Of a stretch of DNA of 64,000 nucleotides, positions 27,274-35,384 are shown piece after piece. The notes below the pieces were generated by a model. The model was not told the DNA's origin and ran no database searches. It saw only the letters and a list, made by a program, of their open reading frames with translations. Made by a program: the position numbers and the translations under genes. Numbering within the stretch: position 1 is the first letter of the stretch; the number at the start of each line of letters is the position of its first letter. Source of the stretch: CBDEVH01 sp965243565 (GTDB taxonomy: Bacteria > Pseudomonadota > Gammaproteobacteria > Tethybacterales > Persebacteraceae). Location: positions 992,001-1,056,000 of the forward strand of contig OZ251571.1 in NCBI GenBank assembly GCA_965243565.1. The letters run 5' to 3'.

Positions 27274-28697
27274 TACCCCAACTCCTTGCGTAACTGCCCC
27301 AAAATCTCATCGCCTTTAACAAAAGATTGGTGCAATTTATCCAGCAATTCACCACTGTTATATTGTTTCTCTGCTTCGGGTTGGTGTGGATTTTTAATGT
27401 CGAGGTTAAAGCCGTTGGCTTGAATAGTCTTTATATCTACTTTCCATGCTTGTTCACTTTCTTCTCGCTTGTTCCACCATTTTTTAAGCGGTTCAAATTC
27501 CGACAACTGTATCGGCTTGGTTTTTGAATACGCCTTATAACCCTCGGGTAGTTTGTGTTCATAATACCAAATGTTTTTGGTTGGCTCACCTTTGGTAAAA
27601 AACAGCAGATTAGTAGCAACACTAGCATAGGGTTGAAAAACAGAATTAGGCAGGCGAATAATCGTGTGTAGATTACAATCTTCTAGTAGTTTCTGGCGAA
27701 TACGTTCTTTTACGCCATCACCCGTTAACGAGCCATCGGGTAAGACAATCGCTGCCCGACCTTCCTTTTTTAGCAGGTGAATCATTAGAATTAAAAACAA
27801 GTCTGCCGATTCTTTGGTGCGATAGGTTTGCGGAAAATTATTTTCATTGTTATTAGAAACCACTCCCCCAAACGGCGGATTAGCCAAAATAACATCAACG
27901 CGATCTTTTTGGCTGTATTCAGTTAACGGTTTTGCTAGCGAATCACCATAGCGGATACTCGGTAGATCAATATCATGCAAAATTAGATTGGTATTACCCA
28001 ATAAATAAGGCAGCGGTTTGTATTCCCAACCGCTCACATTTTCACCAATGGCGGTGCGTTTAGTAACATCATTAGCGTCAATTTTAAGATGTTCTATAAC
28101 GGCTGTTAAAAAACCACCTGTACCACAAGCCGGGTCTAGTACCTTTTCACCGTGTTGGGGGTTAATGAGCTCCGTTAGTAATTCGGTAATGGCTCTAGGG
28201 GTGTAAAACTCACCGAGAGTGCCTGCACTTTGTAGTTCGCCTAAAAAAGTTTCGTAAATCTGACCAAATAGATGTTTGTCTTTACTGTTGTTAAAATCAA
28301 TCTCGTTTAGCTTGTTGATGACTTGACGAAGATGAATGCCCGTCTTCATATAGTTGTAGTTATTGGCAAATACCTCATGCACCAATAAAGCGCGTTTATT
28401 ACCGTTGGATAAATCTATATTGGACAGCGTGGGGAATAACTTTTGGTCGACAAATTTTAGCAGTTCATCCCCCGTCATGCCTTCATTGTCTGCTGCCCAC
28501 TTAGCCCAATGCAATTCTTCGGGGATTGGTGAAGTGTAATTACTTTGGGTAATTTCCAGCTCTTTGTCTTTATCGCTAAATATCTTTAAAAACAACATCC
28601 AACCGAGTTGTAGAATACGCAATTCATCACTGCCCGTACCAACATCCTGCCGCATGATATTGCGGGCAGATTTTACGATGCCACTAATATTGGTCAT
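27273..28697 (-). CDS. hsdM: type I restriction-modification DNA methyltransferase subunit M
   Basis: 474 residues. N-terminal helical HsdM_N domain, then GEFYTPRAITELL, SAM motif DPACGTGGF (188-196) and catalytic NPPF (273-276) for N6-adenine methylation. Intact from ATG at 28697 to a TAA overlapping the hsdS ATG. With HsdS it would form the M2S methyltransferase, but the neighbouring hsdS is broken, so site recognition must be lost or come from a partial HsdS (202 C-terminal residues). mazF ends four bases upstream, so mazEF and hsdMS share a transcript. Confidence 0.93.
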   Translation of the reverse strand: MTNISGIVKSARNIMRQDVGTGSDELRILQLGWMLFLKIFSDKDKELEITQSNYTSPIPEELHWAKWAADNEGMTGDELLKFVDQKLFPTLSNIDLSNGNKRALLVHEVFANNYNYMKTGIHLRQVINKLNEIDFNNSKDKHLFGQIYETFLGELQSAGTLGEFYTPRAITELLTELINPQHGEKVLDPACGTGGFLTAVIEHLKIDANDVTKRTAIGENVSGWEYKPLPYLLGNTNLILHDIDLPSIRYGDSLAKPLTEYSQKDRVDVILANPPFGGVVSNNNENNFPQTYRTKESADLFLILMIHLLKKEGRAAIVLPDGSLTGDGVKERIRQKLLEDCNLHTIIRLPNSVFQPYASVATNLLFFTKGEPTKNIWYYEHKLPEGYKAYSKTKPIQLSEFEPLKKWWNKREESEQAWKVDIKTIQANGFNLDIKNPHQPEAEKQYNSGELLDKLHQSFVKGDEILGQLRKELG

Positions 28698-28700
28698 GGG

Positions 28701-29036
28701 TTAAAAAACAAACATTTCTTGTAGTAAAGCACAAACAGATTTTGTTTCGTTGCGTTTGAGTGTGCCGACTGCTTTGGTAATGCGTTGTTTGTCCACTGTT
28801 CTTATTTGGTCTAATAATACCCAGCCTTTTTTGTCTTTAAACTGAATAGGCACTCTACTTGGATAGGCAAAGCCTTTAGTGGTCATAGGTGCAATAATGA
28901 CAGTACGCAAATGGCGATTCATTTCATCGGGAGAGATAATAACACAGGGTCTTGTCTTGGAAACTTCGCTACCGACAACAGGATTGAGTGTTACTAAACA
29001 AATGGAAAAACGCTGAAAGCTAGTATTAACTACCAT
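28701..29036 (-). CDS. mazF: MazF/PemK-type mRNA interferase toxin
   Basis: 111 residues from ATG at 29036 (MVVNTSFQRFSICLVTLNPV). Family signature: a KTRPCVIISPDEMN segment with the conserved Arg-Pro, then TVIIAPMTTKG and VLLDQIRTVDKQRITKAVG with the catalytic-site Arg/Thr pair. MazF cleaves single-stranded RNA at short motifs. It overlaps the antitoxin stop by seven bases and abuts hsdM, which is unusual: a toxin-antitoxin pair inserted in the restriction operon. Confidence 0.9.
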   Translation of the reverse strand: MVVNTSFQRFSICLVTLNPVVGSEVSKTRPCVIISPDEMNRHLRTVIIAPMTTKGFAYPSRVPIQFKDKKGWVLLDQIRTVDKQRITKAVGTLKRNETKSVCALLQEMFVF

Positions 29037-29293
29037 TGCCAATCGTCTATATCGTCATTGTGGTTTAGCTGTTCTGTCAATAAACCGTCATCGGTTTTAG
29101 AGTCATACTGCGATTGTGCTTCTTGAATTTGAAATTCCCAATTTTGGCGTGGTTTAACCACAATAGGATGTAGTAATAAACCTTGCGGCACGACTTCCAA
29201 CGCAATTTCAACATTTGCCAATTTTGCTTTCTCAATAAGTGCCTTAGGTATGCGTACCCCTTTTGAATTACCAATTTGAATTAATGTAGCCAT
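29030..29293 (-). CDS. mazE: MazE-type antitoxin, AbrB/SpoVT fold
   Basis: 87 residues. N-terminal swapped-hairpin DNA-binding domain IQIGNSKGVRIPKALIEKA, then an acidic disordered tail ending NHNDDIDDWQW that would neutralise MazF. Overlaps mazF by seven bases. A palindrome over its probable -10 box suits autorepression by MazE-MazF. First gene of a mazEF-hsdMS transcription unit, 60 bases downstream of the TIR-STAND gene stop. Confidence 0.9.
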   Translation of the reverse strand: MATLIQIGNSKGVRIPKALIEKAKLANVEIALEVVPQGLLLHPIVVKPRQNWEFQIQEAQSQYDSKTDDGLLTEQLNHNDDIDDWQW

Positions 29294-29321
29294 AGTGAAT
29301 AGATTTTTTTAATAGATTGAC

Positions 29322-29340
29322 GTAATTATAATGTAATTAC
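29322..29340 (-). promoter_or_regulatory. mazEF operator palindrome over -10 box
   Basis: GTAATTA (29322-29328) and TAATTAC (29334-29340) form a perfect 7+7 dyad with 5-base spacer, 29 bases upstream of the mazE ATG. On the minus strand TATAAT (29325-29330) lies inside it, so binding would block RNA polymerase. Confidence 0.5.
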
Positions 29341-29352
29341 TTTGAACAAGTT

Positions 29353-31806
29353 CTAATTTTTATCTCTTAGTTTTGGCTTGTACTTAAACCCCAATGTAGA
29401 GTATATTTTTTGCTCTGTGCTAGCATTAATTTTATGTGTATTTAAATACCATTGTGTTCTATGGGATAAAATTTTTTTAATAAATTTATCATCATGTTTT
29501 TTAAATAATTTTTTTAATTCGTTTGCGATTGTTTTATCTAAATTCGTTGTGCTATCAAGCCTAACAAAATATCCAATAAGATCATATGCTGGTGTGTCTA
29601 TCTTAGATATTTCATCTACTATAAATCTTGATAAATCTGGAATATTTAGCTGTTGAACTATTTGCTCAATATTGCTTATCACCCATAAAAAAACTACTGC
29701 AGTTAGCTGTTTTTTTATATCATCCGAAGTGAGTACTACTTGATTATTCGGATTTGTTTCGTGTTTCATGTGTAAGTAATCTGCCGTTTTATTAATTTCA
29801 TTCTCATCTAAAAGTAACCCAGCTAAACGCAGTCCACTATTCGATATGGTTGTAATTATTTCTGAGAGTTGTTCTCTCTTCAAACTTCCAGATTTATTTC
29901 TCAATATTTGCCCAAGTAGTTTGTTATTTTTGAGCACTTTATAAATATCATTAATAAATTCAGGATTGTCTTCTTCATCGATTTCATCAGATTTTGCATT
30001 TATAGATTCTGTCATATCTCTTTTCTCTCGCACTATTGTTCTCTCTTGTACAACATTATTTTCTAAAACATTGGTCTTTATTTTTTTGAGCACCGACTCT
30101 AGAACTTTGGTTTCATTTTTATAAAGTTTTACTGGTTCTGTATCATCAATATCATCAAAAAGGCACATTGTGTGTAGTAAGATATGCTCTATTAATTCAT
30201 CGTCTTTTAAGTGATGCAATAAAAATAATAATATCAAACTATTAGATTCTATATAGCTTTTTTCTAATATTTCATCTAGTATTTTTTTACTATCTTTTGT
30301 ATTTTTAGAAAAATATTTACCTAAAAAGAAATAATACATATATTTATTTTTAAAATAACCTACTTCGTTGAATAAACCATAAGCTTCATCTTTCAATCTA
30401 TTAAATATACTATTACTTAATAGATATTTTTCATTGTATTCTTCATAGAATATTAAAAAATTAAATGCTTTTTTCTCTTTTTTTGCTAAATATTTTTTAT
30501 ATGCTAACTCTTCACAGAAATTAAAACATGAATCTAGTGCGGCGTCTTTTTTATCAATTCCAGACTTAATAAGATTAGCAACTATTAATACGTAATAACA
30601 ATTTCCATAAGAGCTTATTTCTAAATTAGAAGGCATAAAATCTTCGTGAGTTTGTAAAATAGATAATATATAGAAAGGGTATCTAGGGACTATTCCATTT
30701 TTAATTATAATTTCGTTTATTTTATTTTCTATGTGGTCAACTTGAACATCGCTATTTGGACTACTCTGCTGTAATAATTTCAACCTTTTTCGTATTAAAG
30801 TTTCTTGTGAAACATGAGATAGAAATTTGATTTCTATTTCTGTAAAATTAATTATCCCCTCTTCATCATGAAAATAAGATTGGAATAAAATATCAGTTGT
30901 AAAAACAATAATATTATCAAAATATTCTTGCGCAAAGAGTACATGCCGTAAAGAGTTTTGTGTAAGGTCATCAAAAATTATAGTTTTGTGGTATTGATTT
31001 GACCATCGCGAAAAATCACCTTTGAATTGTTTTTCATACTCATCTTTAAATAATTTTTCATTTGGTACTTTCCGTTCAATGTCTTTTAAATTAATAAATA
31101 ATACAGATTGTTCGTTATCCAATAAATGAAAAAAAACATGTCTGCTGAGTATTGTCTTGCCACTTCTTTCTTCCCCATGGATAATCAGCAATTTATTTTG
31201 AAGTAATTGTTGTGCATCTTTGATTTTAGTTTCAATTGTTGTGTCTATGTTAATGGTAGATTCATATTTTACTAAGGTTGGAAAAACAAAACTTTCCCTT
31301 AAATCAATGCTATTATCAGAAATAAAATCAGTTTTTTGAAATTCTTCAAAAACATTTTCACGTACAGTAAAATCATTTTTTAATTCTTCTATGACATTCT
31401 TTAATTCTAGATAAACTTGATGAAAGCCCTTATCTACACCTATCTCAGAAATAGGAATAGCATCGTTAGGTAAACATAGTAATTCTTTGGCATCGCTATA
31501 ATTTTTCCAAGAGCATTCTCGTACAATTATGGGAATTCTAATTTGATTATTTCCTGATTCTTTTACTCTATCCCATTCTTTTTTACATTCATTGGAATTT
31601 ATAAAATCAGAGCTAAATAAAAAAACGATTATGTCTGAACTGTCTATATTTTCTTTTATCTTCTCGCTAATATTCTGACCAGCTAAAATATGAGCGTCGC
31701 TCCATTCAGTTAACCCATCTTGCTTTAACAAAGAAAGAGATTTTTCCATCTCTTCCTTGAAATCCATATCTTTATGTGAATAACTATAAAATAATTTGAT
31801 TGTCAT
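29353..31806 (-). CDS. TIR-domain STAND-type NTPase, putative antiphage protein
   Basis: 817 residues, very AT-rich. Residues 1-135 are a TIR domain: FYSYSHKD, then DIIVFLFSSDFINSNECKKEW, where Glu77 is at the position of the NADase glutamate. A P-loop follows, IIHGEERSGKT (211-218), and a Walker B KTIIFDD (D279/D280), typical of STAND signalling ATPases. The remaining 500 residues are helical with a charged linker (600-640) and no family I know; they may be the sensor. A strong AGGAGA ribosome site overlaps the hsdR stop 11 bases upstream. Known TIR effectors deplete NAD on phage sensing; that role here is inference. Confidence 0.8.
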   Translation of the reverse strand: MTIKLFYSYSHKDMDFKEEMEKSLSLLKQDGLTEWSDAHILAGQNISEKIKENIDSSDIIVFLFSSDFINSNECKKEWDRVKESGNNQIRIPIIVRECSWKNYSDAKELLCLPNDAIPISEIGVDKGFHQVYLELKNVIEELKNDFTVRENVFEEFQKTDFISDNSIDLRESFVFPTLVKYESTINIDTTIETKIKDAQQLLQNKLLIIHGEERSGKTILSRHVFFHLLDNEQSVLFINLKDIERKVPNEKLFKDEYEKQFKGDFSRWSNQYHKTIIFDDLTQNSLRHVLFAQEYFDNIIVFTTDILFQSYFHDEEGIINFTEIEIKFLSHVSQETLIRKRLKLLQQSSPNSDVQVDHIENKINEIIIKNGIVPRYPFYILSILQTHEDFMPSNLEISSYGNCYYVLIVANLIKSGIDKKDAALDSCFNFCEELAYKKYLAKKEKKAFNFLIFYEEYNEKYLLSNSIFNRLKDEAYGLFNEVGYFKNKYMYYFFLGKYFSKNTKDSKKILDEILEKSYIESNSLILLFLLHHLKDDELIEHILLHTMCLFDDIDDTEPVKLYKNETKVLESVLKKIKTNVLENNVVQERTIVREKRDMTESINAKSDEIDEEDNPEFINDIYKVLKNNKLLGQILRNKSGSLKREQLSEIITTISNSGLRLAGLLLDENEINKTADYLHMKHETNPNNQVVLTSDDIKKQLTAVVFLWVISNIEQIVQQLNIPDLSRFIVDEISKIDTPAYDLIGYFVRLDSTTNLDKTIANELKKLFKKHDDKFIKKILSHRTQWYLNTHKINASTEQKIYSTLGFKYKPKLRDKN

Positions 31807-31817
31807 GATTCTTTCTC

Positions 31818-33971
31818 CTACGCTGCCCTATAAATTTCATTTTCCAACCCAGCCAATGCTTGTTGATATTGTATTTTACCCCCAAATATCTCGAGAATTT
31901 CCATTGGTGAACCAAATTCAGCCAGCGGGTTTACGGTGAGTATTTTTATATTTTCAATGTTTTCAATGCCTTCGTCGGCGTATTTATCTAATAGTGCTTC
32001 TAATACCTTGCGGGCTTGGTTACCGTACTTTGTAAAGTAATCGCGCTTTTTAACGTTGTTGACTCTTTCGGCTCTGGTGAGCGCGGGTTGGTCATAGGCT
32101 ATGTGACAAATTAAATCGAATATGTCCATTTGTTCGCTAATCGCTGTTTTGAGGTTTTCTATAATAATGCCTTGTTCGGTTAGTTCGTCAATAATCGCCT
32201 GCTTTTTATCTGCTTGCTCCCATGTATTGATAAAATCATCGAGCGATTGATACTTTTCACAAATTTTTTGTTTGGTGTAGTCTTTTAAACTACTGGTAAT
32301 TAAATTGCCATTGCTGTCTAAATACTGAATGCGTTCATTCAACATGGTAACGTTAACGCCGTCAACATAGTATTTTCTTAATGGTTCATTGACGATTTCG
32401 CCGCCGCCTACTCCTCCTACTCCTCCTATTCCGTCAGGATCCGACTGCCCTTCCCTTTCTTCTTCGGGTGGTTCTATTTCATCGTCTGCATCTACTTCTA
32501 CTATTTTAACGGGGTCGCCGTCAAAATCAGGGTCGGCAAATAGATTGGTTACGTTGCGAAAGTCCATAATGGTGAAGAAGGTTTTATTGTATTCTTCATT
32601 GATTCTTGTGCCACGCCCAATAATTTGTTTAAATTCGGTCATAGAGTTGATGTTGCTGTCCAAAACAATTAACTTGCAGGTTTGTGCGTCTATACCGGTT
32701 GTCATAAGTTTTGAGGTGGTGGCAATGACTGGGTATTTTTCTTCGGGATTGATGAAGTTGTCTATTTCCATTTTTCCTTCGTCATTGTCTCCTGTAATTT
32801 GCATAACGTATTTATGATTTTGTTTAACTAATTCACTGTTTTCGTTGGCTATTGCGGCTCTCATACGTGCGGCGTGGTCAATATCTACACAAAAGATTAT
32901 GGTTTTATCAAATGGGTTGGTCTTTTTTAGATATTCGGTTACTCTTTTTGCAACAGCGGTTACGCGTTCATCAATGACTAAATTTTTATCATAGTCTTTG
33001 CTGTTGTAAGGGCGGTCTTCTATCGGTTGTCCATATTTATCTTTTTGCCCGTGTTCGGGTCGCCAGCCTTCTAAGTCAACATTTAAACCTACTCGCAAGA
33101 CTTTATAAGGGGCTAAAAAGCCATCTTGAATGCCTTGTTTAAGAGAATAGGTATAAAGAGAGTCGCCGAAATAGTCGCTGCTAGAGACGTCTTTGGTTTC
33201 TTTAGGCGTAGCGGTTAAGCCAATTTGTGTGGCACTGCTAAAGTATTCTAAAATTTCTCGCCATGCACTGTCTTCGGCTGCACTGCCTCTATGGCATTCG
33301 TCTATGATGATTAAATCAAAAAAACCTTGACTGAATTCACGATAGGCATCTTTGTCTTCGTCATAGCTGGTTAAGCCTTGATATAAAGCAAGATAGATTT
33401 CGTAGGCGGTGTCTATGTTCTTTTGCTTTATGACGGTCATATTATCTTTGAAGTGACGAAAGTCACCTCGCCTAGTTTGGTCTATTAAGGCGTTTCTGTC
33501 TGCTAAAAATAAAATGCGTTTTTTGGTTTGGCTTTTCCATAGTCGGTGAATGATTTGAAAGGCGGTATAGGTTTTTCCGGTGCCTGTCGCCATTGTAAGT
33601 AGGATTCTATTTTGTCCTTTGGCAATGGCTTCTACTGTGCGGTTGATGGCTATTTGTTGATAATAGCGTGGTGTTCTACCGCTTCCGTCAAAGAAATAGC
33701 CTTGTGTTGCTATGCGTTCTTGTTCTGCGGTTGCAATGCCTTTGTATTTTTTGTAGCGTTCCCAGAGTGTTTGCGGTGAGGGAAATTGTTCAAGGGTGAG
33801 TTCTTTTTCTATTTTTCCATCGCTTGCGGTGCGGTCGTGTTCATAAAAGCCATCACCATTGCTGCTATAGACAGATGGAATGTCTAAAATTTCTGCGTAA
33901 CTTAACGCTTGCTGTATGCCTGCATTCATTGAGTGTGTGTTGTTTTTTGCTTCAATGATTGCAATGGGCAT
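31818..33971 (-). CDS. hsdR: type I restriction endonuclease HsdR, 5'-truncated
   Basis: 717 residues from the only in-frame ATG at 33971 (MPIAIIEAKNNTHSMNAG). Helicase motor: TMATGTGKT (126-134), IIIDECHRG, GLTATP, QIIGRGTRIN. It begins at the EAK of the PD-ExK nuclease. The preceding codons, KRGKQKRADYILYYKPN, hold the nuclease Asp but have no start codon, because upstream the frame enters pabC. Normal HsdR has about 45-60 residues before EAK. So the nuclease is probably inactive or the gene is a remnant. A Gly-rich linker (IGGVGGVGGGE) follows the motor; the C-terminal EcoEI-type helical domain is present. Confidence 0.85.
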   Translation of the reverse strand: MPIAIIEAKNNTHSMNAGIQQALSYAEILDIPSVYSSNGDGFYEHDRTASDGKIEKELTLEQFPSPQTLWERYKKYKGIATAEQERIATQGYFFDGSGRTPRYYQQIAINRTVEAIAKGQNRILLTMATGTGKTYTAFQIIHRLWKSQTKKRILFLADRNALIDQTRRGDFRHFKDNMTVIKQKNIDTAYEIYLALYQGLTSYDEDKDAYREFSQGFFDLIIIDECHRGSAAEDSAWREILEYFSSATQIGLTATPKETKDVSSSDYFGDSLYTYSLKQGIQDGFLAPYKVLRVGLNVDLEGWRPEHGQKDKYGQPIEDRPYNSKDYDKNLVIDERVTAVAKRVTEYLKKTNPFDKTIIFCVDIDHAARMRAAIANENSELVKQNHKYVMQITGDNDEGKMEIDNFINPEEKYPVIATTSKLMTTGIDAQTCKLIVLDSNINSMTEFKQIIGRGTRINEEYNKTFFTIMDFRNVTNLFADPDFDGDPVKIVEVDADDEIEPPEEEREGQSDPDGIGGVGGVGGGEIVNEPLRKYYVDGVNVTMLNERIQYLDSNGNLITSSLKDYTKQKICEKYQSLDDFINTWEQADKKQAIIDELTEQGIIIENLKTAISEQMDIFDLICHIAYDQPALTRAERVNNVKKRDYFTKYGNQARKVLEALLDKYADEGIENIENIKILTVNPLAEFGSPMEILEIFGGKIQYQQALAGLENEIYRAA

Positions 33972-34792
33972 ATTGGGTTTGTAATAGAGTATGTAGTCTG
34001 CTCTTTTTTGTTTGCCTCGTTTTGTCGTGTTGTTGGGTCTTTGGCAATGCCGTTTATCGTTGTAATGGGGGTGATGCCAGCAACGCTGTTGCTGATAAAT
34101 ATATAGTCGGCGGTGTCTATGTCTTGTTTGGTTAATGATTTTTCGGTGATGTTTAGCTTTTTATTGGCTAGTAGTTTTTGCCGTGTTATACCTGCTAATA
34201 CGCCATCGCTGATGGGTGGGGTGTAAATGCGGTTGTCTTTACCGATGTATATATTGGCATTGCTGCAACATGTTATATGCTGTTTTGTGTTGTATAGTAT
34301 GCCATCGCTCGCACCTTGTGCTACGGCTTTTTTATGGACTGTGATTGCATCGAGGTAATTGGTGGTTTTGTAATATGATAGGGGTGATGTTTCGTTTCGT
34401 ATTATCGGGCTGTCTATTAATGATAGTGGTGCTTTTGTCGCTGGTTTTGGCGATAGTTGCATTAACCATGTGGGGCTTGCTGCATTGGGTGCTATTAAGC
34501 CGCGTCCACCGCCACCACTGGTAGCGGTTATGCGTAATACAGCGGTGGTGGCGGTGTGGTGTTTTAATAGGTCGTCTAGGGCATGACGTAGTGCAGTGGG
34601 GGTGTAGGCGGTGGCAATGCCAAAGTAAGCGGCGGCGGTGTATAAGCGTGTTAGGTGTAAATCCCAATCTTGCGGTTCAGTATTGTTAATTAATAGGGTG
34701 TCAAATACGCCTTCGCCTAATAATAAGCCGCGATCATTTGCGGTTATGGCGTTGGCTTCGCTGGGTAATAGCTGATTATTTAGCCAGAGCAT
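33926..34792 (-). CDS. pabC: 4-amino-4-deoxychorismate lyase with foreign C-terminal tail
   Basis: 288 residues. Fold-type IV PLP enzyme: NDRGLLLGEGVFDTLL near the N-terminus, a lysine in the ILYNTKQHITCC area, and IFISNSVAGITPITTINGIAKDP near the normal family end. It releases pyruvate and para-aminobenzoate for folate. The last roughly 35 residues (from TTRQNEANKKEQ) are encoded by DNA that, in another frame, is hsdR 5' sequence, so the tail is a junction artefact. The start overlaps the end of pabA by 17 bases. Confidence 0.85.
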   Translation of the reverse strand: MLWLNNQLLPSEANAITANDRGLLLGEGVFDTLLINNTEPQDWDLHLTRLYTAAAYFGIATAYTPTALRHALDDLLKHHTATTAVLRITATSGGGGRGLIAPNAASPTWLMQLSPKPATKAPLSLIDSPIIRNETSPLSYYKTTNYLDAITVHKKAVAQGASDGILYNTKQHITCCSNANIYIGKDNRIYTPPISDGVLAGITRQKLLANKKLNITEKSLTKQDIDTADYIFISNSVAGITPITTINGIAKDPTTRQNEANKKEQTTYSITNPICPLQSLKQKTTHTQ

Positions 34793-35366
34793 TGCTGGCG
34801 TTAAAGGCGTCGGCTAGGTTTAAAAAGTTGTTGATTAGGTGGTCGCCTTCTGGTGTGAGTATGGATTCAGGGTGTATTTGCACACCCCATACGGGGTGTT
34901 GCTTGTGTTTTACTGCCATGATGTCGCCTTTTTCACTGCGGGCTTGCGTTTCGAGTTGATCGGATAGGCTGATGGCACATAGTGAGTGATAACGACCTGC
35001 TTGCATGGGGTGGGTTATTCCCGCAAAGATACCTTTGCCGTTGTGTGTTATTTGGCAGCTTTGCCCGTGCATGGGTGCGGCTCGTTCGATGGTGCCACCG
35101 TAGGCATAGACGATGGCTTGATGACCAAGGCATACTCCAAATAATGGTATGCGGTTGCCGACTGCCCGAATGAGTTCTATGCATATTCCTGCGTCTTCGC
35201 ATTTGCCCGGTCCGGGTGATAGTATGATGGCTTCGGGTTGGTGTTGTAAGACTTGGTCGATGGTGATTTTGTCGTTGCGTACCAATAAGCGTTGCCTGCC
35301 TAACATACCGACATAACGCGCTAAGGTGTGTACAAAACTGTCATAATTGTCAATGATTAGTATCAT
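34776..35366 (-). CDS. pabA: aminodeoxychorismate/anthranilate synthase glutaminase subunit
   Basis: 196 residues of the class I glutamine amidotransferase family. Nucleophile Cys79 in FGVCLGHQAI, and IHPESIL supplies the His-Glu pair; ILSPGPG and MHGQSCQI are further signatures. It hydrolyses glutamine to feed ammonia to component I. In this cluster (pabB next, pabC following) it serves p-aminobenzoate synthesis, possibly shared with tryptophan synthesis. Overlaps pabC by 17 bases; 18 bases after pabB. Confidence 0.9.
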   Translation of the reverse strand: MILIIDNYDSFVHTLARYVGMLGRQRLLVRNDKITIDQVLQHQPEAIILSPGPGKCEDAGICIELIRAVGNRIPLFGVCLGHQAIVYAYGGTIERAAPMHGQSCQITHNGKGIFAGITHPMQAGRYHSLCAISLSDQLETQARSEKGDIMAVKHKQHPVWGVQIHPESILTPEGDHLINNFLNLADAFNASNALAK

Positions 35367-35384
35367 GGTTTTTTATGGTTTTTT

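Noticed and set aside
34332..34667. 111-codon minus-strand open frame within pabC.
   Set aside because: His/Arg-rich shadow of pabC in another frame; no recognisable features.
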